Source: CAYFSC01 sp964345695 | GTDB taxonomy: Bacteria; Bacteroidota; Rhodothermia; Rhodothermales; Salinibacteraceae | DNA length: 17,452 nt | Reading direction: 5' to 3' | Assembly: GCA_964345695.1 (NCBI GenBank) | Contig: CAYFSC010000050.1 | Location: 1-17,452, forward strand | Shown: positions 14,632-17,452 of the stretch, one piece after another | Layout: every line of letters starts with the position of its first letter | Numbering within the stretch: the stretch's first letter is position 1 | Notes under the pieces: generated by a model | Told to the model about the DNA's origin: nothing | Database searches by the model: none | What the model saw: the letters and a program-made list of their open reading frames with translations, nothing else | Position numbers and translations under genes: made by a program

Positions 14632-16183
14632 GCAGGGTGAGCAGAGCGGCGTACAGATCGATGCCGTACCAGAGGTTGGCGAGCCGCAGGTTCTCGTTTG
14701 GCGCGTGCTGGTTGTTGTCGTGGTTCGCCATGGGCACGATAAGGCCGGGTGCCTTCAGTACCTCATCGAACGGAAAGAGGGGCAGCGTGCCGCCCAGCGT
14801 GGGCACGCGCAGCACCGCGTCGCCCGCGGCCCGCTCCGCCGCCGCTACGACCTGCTGGGCGAGCGGATGATCCATGCGTGTTCGGAACGCCGGATAGCCC
14901 GCCCCGCGCGTGACTCGGGCCAGTTTCGCGTGCTCTCGGCGCTCGGCGTCGGTAGGCGAAGAGCGGGTGATATGGTATCCCTGCTGGCGGATGTGTGCCT
15001 CCACCCGGTCGAGCATGCCGTCGGGCGTGTTGCCCTCCACGAGGCGCACGCCGAGCGCCGCCGTGGCCGCCGAAGGAATGACGTTGCGCGTCTTGTCTCC
15101 CACGTTGCCGCTGGACAGGCCGCGCACCGTGAGCGACGGCAGGAGGAGGCGCTCCTCGATGGTCGCCGTGTCGGCCCCCTCCGTGCGTGCCAGGGCAAGG
15201 TCAGCCCGCAGCAGCGAATCGACCGGCGGGAGCCGATCCAGGGCCGCCCGCTCTTCCGGGCCGATGGGCACGACGGTGTCGTAAAACCCATCGATGCGGA
15301 TCGTACCGTCCGCCGCTTTCATGCTAGCGAGAAGATTGGCCAGGCGCGTGCCGGGCACCGGGGCCCAGTTTCCGTAGTGGCCGCTGTGCAGCGACCGGCG
15401 GGCTCCGTACACGGTAAGCTGCAGGCCCGTCACGCCCCGGACGCCGTACACGATCTGCGGACGGCGGCTCTGGTGCACCGGTCCATCGCAGAAGAGCCAC
15501 AGATCTACGTCGTCGAACCGGTCGCGGTGCGTTTCCAAGTACGTCTTGAGGTGGGGCGATCCCACTTCCTCCTCGCCGTCGAGATAGAAAACGACGTTGG
15601 ACGTGAGGGCGTGTCCGTGTTCTTCGAACGCATCGAGCACGGCAAGGAGTGCAGCGAGGGGCGCCTTGTCGTCGCTCGCCGACCGGGCGTAGAGCCGCGC
15701 CTCGGGGTCCACCTGCTCGCCCGGCTCCGGAAACGGACGCGGCGTACCACCGTCGAGCATCGAGCCGGTGTAGAGCGTGGGCGTCCACGGGCCGTGCGTC
15801 CATTGGTCCTCGTCGACGGGCTGCCCGTCGTAATGCACGTAGATGCCCAAGGTACGCGTGGCACCCGGCGTGCGGATGGTGCCCGTGACGACCGGCGGTG
15901 CGCCGTCCACCGTCAGCCGTTCCGTCTCGATGCCACGCTTCGCGAACGCTTGCTGGATGTACTCGGCATTGGCCCGGATGGCCGCCGAGTCCGACGAGAC
16001 GTTCGGGAGGCGCAGGAACTCGGCGTAGTCGCGCAGGATCTGGGCTTCATGCGCGACCCGATACGCCCGGGCGTCCGCCACCGGGGATTGGGCGGCCGCC
16101 GGAACGCAGACCGACGCGGCGAGCAGAAAGGCGACGAGGACGGTGCGACGGAGCGATGACCCGAGAAATGGACCGTGAAGCAT
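14621..16183 (-). CDS. Secreted M20-family metallopeptidase (dipeptidase)
   Basis: Predicted exported di-zinc dipeptidase/carboxypeptidase of 520 residues. A Sec signal peptide (hydrophobic 14-26, cleavage likely after VPAAA31) is followed by the M20 catalytic domain, with a dimerisation lid inserted at about 247-400. Metal and catalytic residues are visible in order: His117 (YVHYDGQP), Asp171/172 (SASDDKAP), Glu204/205 (LDGEEEVGS), Asp233 (FCDGP) and His493 (NQHAPNEN). The SLHSGHYGN stretch at 264-272 matches the LHSG motif of M20 dipeptidases. It is probably periplasmic or extracellular and would cleave short peptides; specificity cannot be read from sequence. It is transcribed divergently from the ThDP enzyme gene, with a dyad in the shared 96-bp region. 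The leader is pyrimidine-rich with no Shine-Dalgarno. Confidence 0.93.
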   Translation of the reverse strand: MLHGPFLGSSLRRTVLVAFLLAASVCVPAAAQSPVADARAYRVAHEAQILRDYAEFLRLPNVSSDSAAIRANAEYIQQAFAKRGIETERLTVDGAPPVVTGTIRTPGATRTLGIYVHYDGQPVDEDQWTHGPWTPTLYTGSMLDGGTPRPFPEPGEQVDPEARLYARSASDDKAPLAALLAVLDAFEEHGHALTSNVVFYLDGEEEVGSPHLKTYLETHRDRFDDVDLWLFCDGPVHQSRRPQIVYGVRGVTGLQLTVYGARRSLHSGHYGNWAPVPGTRLANLLASMKAADGTIRIDGFYDTVVPIGPEERAALDRLPPVDSLLRADLALARTEGADTATIEERLLLPSLTVRGLSSGNVGDKTRNVIPSAATAALGVRLVEGNTPDGMLDRVEAHIRQQGYHITRSSPTDAERREHAKLARVTRGAGYPAFRTRMDHPLAQQVVAAAERAAGDAVLRVPTLGGTLPLFPFDEVLKAPGLIVPMANHDNNQHAPNENLRLANLWYGIDLYAALLTLPDG

Positions 16184-16205
16184 GGTGCAGGGATAGAAAG
16201 AAACA

Positions 16206-16234
16206 GGCGACGTTTCCGTAATCTACACGTCGCC
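16206..16234. promoter_or_regulatory. Operator-like dyad between divergent genes
   Basis: GGCGACGT (16206-16213) and its exact reverse complement ACGTCGCC (16227-16234) flank a 13-bp AT-richer spacer. Equivalent bases of the half-sites are 21 bp apart, about two helical turns, as expected for a dimeric repressor or activator. It lies 22 bp before the dipeptidase start and 45 bp before the ThDP enzyme start, so one bound protein could control both. The protein that binds is unknown. Confidence 0.5.
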
Positions 16235-16279
16235 CACTACAGATGCGTACTCGCACTCTTGCCCTTTCCCGGTCGCCCC

Positions 16280-17431
16280 ATGGACGCGTCCCACGCCGAT
16301 GTTCTCTCCGAGACTCTGCGCCGCAGCCACGTCTCACTCGTTACCGCCGTGCCCGGGCATGGGGCGACGCAAACGTTCGCAGCCTGGCAACGCCAGACCG
16401 GCGATCCATTTTCGTTCCATGAAGAGGTGGCCGTCGGAATGGCCCACGGCGCCGCTCTTCGCGGTCACCGGGCCGCGGTCCTGCTCAAAGCACACGGCTT
16501 TCTGAAGGCGGCCAACGCCATTGCCGACAGTCTGGCTGCAGGAACAACGGCCGGGCTCCTCTACGTCGTATTTCACGACCCGACCGGCGCCCACTCCGAT
16601 AGCATCGTCGAGATCGAAGGCGCCGCTCGCGAGCTCCATCTCCCCGTACACCGACCGGCGGCCCCCGAGGCGGCTTCTACGCTGGTTGAGGCACTCCAGC
16701 AGTCGGAAGCCCAGGGGCTTCCGCATCTCGTTATCCTGGACGCCGACGCAGTAACTGACCCCGCCGCGTCTGAGCCCGGGGACTGCACAGCGCCTACGGT
16801 CTCCTACGAGCGCGACGCCGCCCGGCACGTGTGCTGCCCGCTGTTTGCGTCGTACCAGCACGCGATCCTTCAGGCGCGCCGCACGGGCGAGGCGCTGGAC
16901 TCGGTCGAGCGGCCTGCCCTCCCGACTGTTCCCGACGGCCTGCCGGACGCCTATCGCGCTACCGCCACGCGGTTCGTGCCGCTGTTCGAGGCGCTCGTGC
17001 AGGTGCCGCGGGCTGTGACGACCGGCGACACGACCATCGGCACGCTCTTCTGCCTCCCTCCGTACGAGGCCGTCGACCTGTGCACCTACATGGGCGGAAG
17101 CCTTCCGCTGGCTGCCGGCGGCGCCGCGGTGGGCGACACGCCTGCATGGGCCGTGACGGGCGATTTCGGCTTCGTGGCGGCCGGGCACCTCGGACTGCTG
17201 GAGGCCCAGCAGCGCGGCCTCCCGCTCAAGGTGGTGCTGCTCCACAACGGAGCCGCCCAAGCCACCGGCGGACAGCCGGTGGCGCCGGAAGCCGTGAATC
17301 GCGTGCTTGCCGGCTACCGGGATCGCATCTACCCGCTCGACTCCCCCTCCGACCCGGCCCGATGTCGCGACGCCCTGCACGCCGCCGCGGCCCGCGACGG
17401 GCTCGCCATCGTCCACGCCGATTACAGGTGA
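16280..17431 (+). CDS. Compact ThDP-dependent enzyme, IorA/phosphonopyruvate-decarboxylase-like
   Basis: Predicted thiamine-diphosphate enzyme acting on a 2-oxoacid; 383 residues. An N-terminal PYR-type domain (about 5-160) carries the cofactor-activating Glu in FHEEVA (48-49) and an HDPTGAHSDS stretch (99-108). The C-terminal PP domain (about 245-383) carries the ThDP-Mg motif GDFGF (294-298) to Asn323, then TGGQP (329-333). VTTGDTTIG and LCTYMGGS (247-274), and a YERDAARHV stretch at 176-184, resemble indolepyruvate oxidoreductase alpha subunits (IorA). Compared with IorA (about 600-650 residues) it lacks the middle domain II, the CPGCPHRG cysteine motif and the C-terminal 4Fe-4S domain. 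Its two-domain length instead matches phosphonopyruvate/sulfopyruvate decarboxylases, so it is more likely a decarboxylase than a ferredoxin reductase (inference). The ATG at 16280 was chosen; an upstream in-frame ATG at 16175 would run into the dipeptidase gene. Substrate unknown. Confidence 0.82.
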   Translation: MDASHADVLSETLRRSHVSLVTAVPGHGATQTFAAWQRQTGDPFSFHEEVAVGMAHGAALRGHRAAVLLKAHGFLKAANAIADSLAAGTTAGLLYVVFHDPTGAHSDSIVEIEGAARELHLPVHRPAAPEAASTLVEALQQSEAQGLPHLVILDADAVTDPAASEPGDCTAPTVSYERDAARHVCCPLFASYQHAILQARRTGEALDSVERPALPTVPDGLPDAYRATATRFVPLFEALVQVPRAVTTGDTTIGTLFCLPPYEAVDLCTYMGGSLPLAAGGAAVGDTPAWAVTGDFGFVAAGHLGLLEAQQRGLPLKVVLLHNGAAQATGGQPVAPEAVNRVLAGYRDRIYPLDSPSDPARCRDALHAAAARDGLAIVHADYR

Positions 17432-17452
17432 TGCGTTGCAGATTGCGCGTTG

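Overview
The window is GC-rich, densely coded bacterial DNA with eleven complete protein genes: ten on the minus strand and one, at the right edge, on the plus strand. I found no rRNA, tRNA, CRISPR array or insertion sequence. The families point to Bacteroidota/Rhodothermota: a DUF5117-type zinc protease, a type IX secretion 'plug' domain lipoprotein, DUF5687 and DUF3078. High GC and several acidic proteins suggest a Salinibacter-like halophile. That placement is inference from family content, not a database match.

Layout, in minus-strand transcription order (right to left). (1) 16183-14621 is a secreted M20-family dipeptidase, divergent from a ThDP-dependent enzyme at 16280-17431. Their 96-bp shared upstream region holds a clean operator-like dyad. 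(2) 14400-13447 is a XerC/D-like tyrosine recombinase that keeps the Tyr, both His and the Lys but lacks both catalytic arginines. (3) 13328-12444 is a six-TM voltage-gated K+ channel. (4) 12335-11451 and 11358-9076 are a PfkB sugar kinase followed by an amylosucrase with a C-terminal CBM20-like domain. Together they could turn sucrose into alpha-glucan plus fructose phosphate. (5) 8925-243 is a same-strand run of five envelope genes with gaps of 19, 62, 76 and 39 bp. They encode a DUF3078 outer-membrane protein, a DUF5687 polytopic protein, a polytopic MA-type metalloprotease with a helical-repeat tail, a T9SS plug-domain lipoprotein and a DUF5117 metzincin lipoprotein. A Bacteroidota-type promoter precedes the run and a strong hairpin follows it.

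The points most worth a second look are the arginine-less recombinase, the degenerate CBM20 on the amylosucrase, and the compact IorA-like ThDP enzyme without domain II or ferredoxin domain. Others are the dyad between the divergent genes, the five-gene envelope cluster, and a translation-start pattern. In that pattern most ATG starts follow a pyrimidine-rich tract, while the two GTG starts have Shine-Dalgarno-like motifs.
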